Below the pieces are notes generated by a model that worked only from the letters and a program-made list of their open reading frames with translations, made no database searches and was not told the DNA's origin. Shown piece by piece: positions 6,251 through 6,435 of a DNA stretch of 6,435 bases (positions are counted from its first letter, which is position 1; each line of letters opens with the position of its first letter). The DNA comes from Acidobacteriota bacterium (GTDB taxonomy: Bacteria > Acidobacteriota > Thermoanaerobaculia > Thermoanaerobaculales > Thermoanaerobaculaceae), in assembly GCA_021782525.1 (NCBI GenBank), contig JAJXUY010000096.1, forward strand, positions 1-6,435. The letters run 5' to 3'. The position numbers and the translations under genes were made by a program.

Positions 6251-6435
6251 TCATCCCGGCAGCTTCTCCCAGTCGGACTCGGGGGCGTCGGCCGCGATCG
6301 CCAGGCTGCCGTTCGAGCCCGCGTAGACCGGATCGTCGACCGCCCGCACCACGCCGCCGCCGACCTCGGAGAGCGCCGCCTCGAGCGCGGACGCGAGGTT
6401 CGGGATCTGCGAGCCGCCCCCAGCCAGGATGATGT
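6251..6435 (-). CDS. MamK-like bacterial actin, C-terminal part (5' end outside window)
   Basis: The last 60 residues are visible, ending at TGA 6253-6251. They begin IILAGGGSQIPNLASALEAAL, the GGGS phosphate-loop region near the C-terminus of actin/Hsp70-fold ATPases. They continue VRAVDDPVYAGSNGSLAIAADAPESDWEKL. The order GGGS-x-I, V-DP, G-x-x-G-x-L-x-x-A, P-x-x-x-W-x-x-L matches the C-terminus of magnetosome filament protein MamK and related actins. It does not match MreB, whose tail reads differently and ends soon after GTGKALE. DnaK is excluded because there is no substrate-binding domain after the ATPase fold. Such proteins polymerise into ATP-dependent filaments in the cytoplasm. Having a MamK-like protein does not imply magnetosomes, since the family is broader. 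It is first of three close minus-strand genes within the window. Confidence 0.75.
   Translation of the reverse strand, partial: IILAGGGSQIPNLASALEAALSEVGGGVVRAVDDPVYAGSNGSLAIAADAPESDWEKLPG

Noticed and set aside
4923..6326. 467-codon plus-strand open frame opposite the SPOR and actin genes
   Set aside because: The product is low-complexity Gly/Ala/Ser, with no motif, and is antisense to well-supported genes.

Overview
The window is GC-rich DNA with dense genes on both strands and no rRNA, tRNA, CRISPR or transposase. It looks like a soil or sediment bacterium. The kinase-TolB-like-TPR protein resembles proteins that Acidobacteriota carry in many copies, but this type also occurs in other GC-rich phyla, so the phylum is a guess.

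Left part (1-2976). The 3' end of a plus-strand HflX-type GTPase gene opens the window. It is followed by a complete plus-strand gene (486-2846) for a membrane Ser/Thr kinase with a TolB-like domain and TPR repeats. Just past the kinase gene, about 100 bp repeats the last 29 codons and stop of hflX (245-345 versus 2876-2976; 82 of 90 coding bases identical). The kinase gene is thus bracketed by a direct repeat of the hflX 3' end. Hand-counted kinase lines are also less GC-rich than a flanking line. I read the kinase as a later arrival, with 2876-2976 as the displaced or donor hflX end.

Middle part (2977-4564). A minus-strand class I O-methyltransferase gene converges on the hflX remnant. Divergent from it is the start of a tryptophanase / tyrosine phenol-lyase gene. 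It keeps a good ribosome binding site and about 98 recognisable residues, then has a one-base frameshift inside the PLP-phosphate motif and is truncated. It is a pseudogene.

Right part (4565-6435). Three minus-strand genes are closely spaced (33 and 27 bp gaps) and may form an operon. In transcription order they are the C-terminus of a MamK-like bacterial actin, a single-pass membrane protein with a C-terminal SPOR domain, and a small protein of uncertain, possibly STAS-like, family. The actin-SPOR pair suggests a link between a cytoplasmic filament and the cell wall (inference). The small gene has an ideal Shine-Dalgarno placed before a GTC codon where a start codon would be expected.
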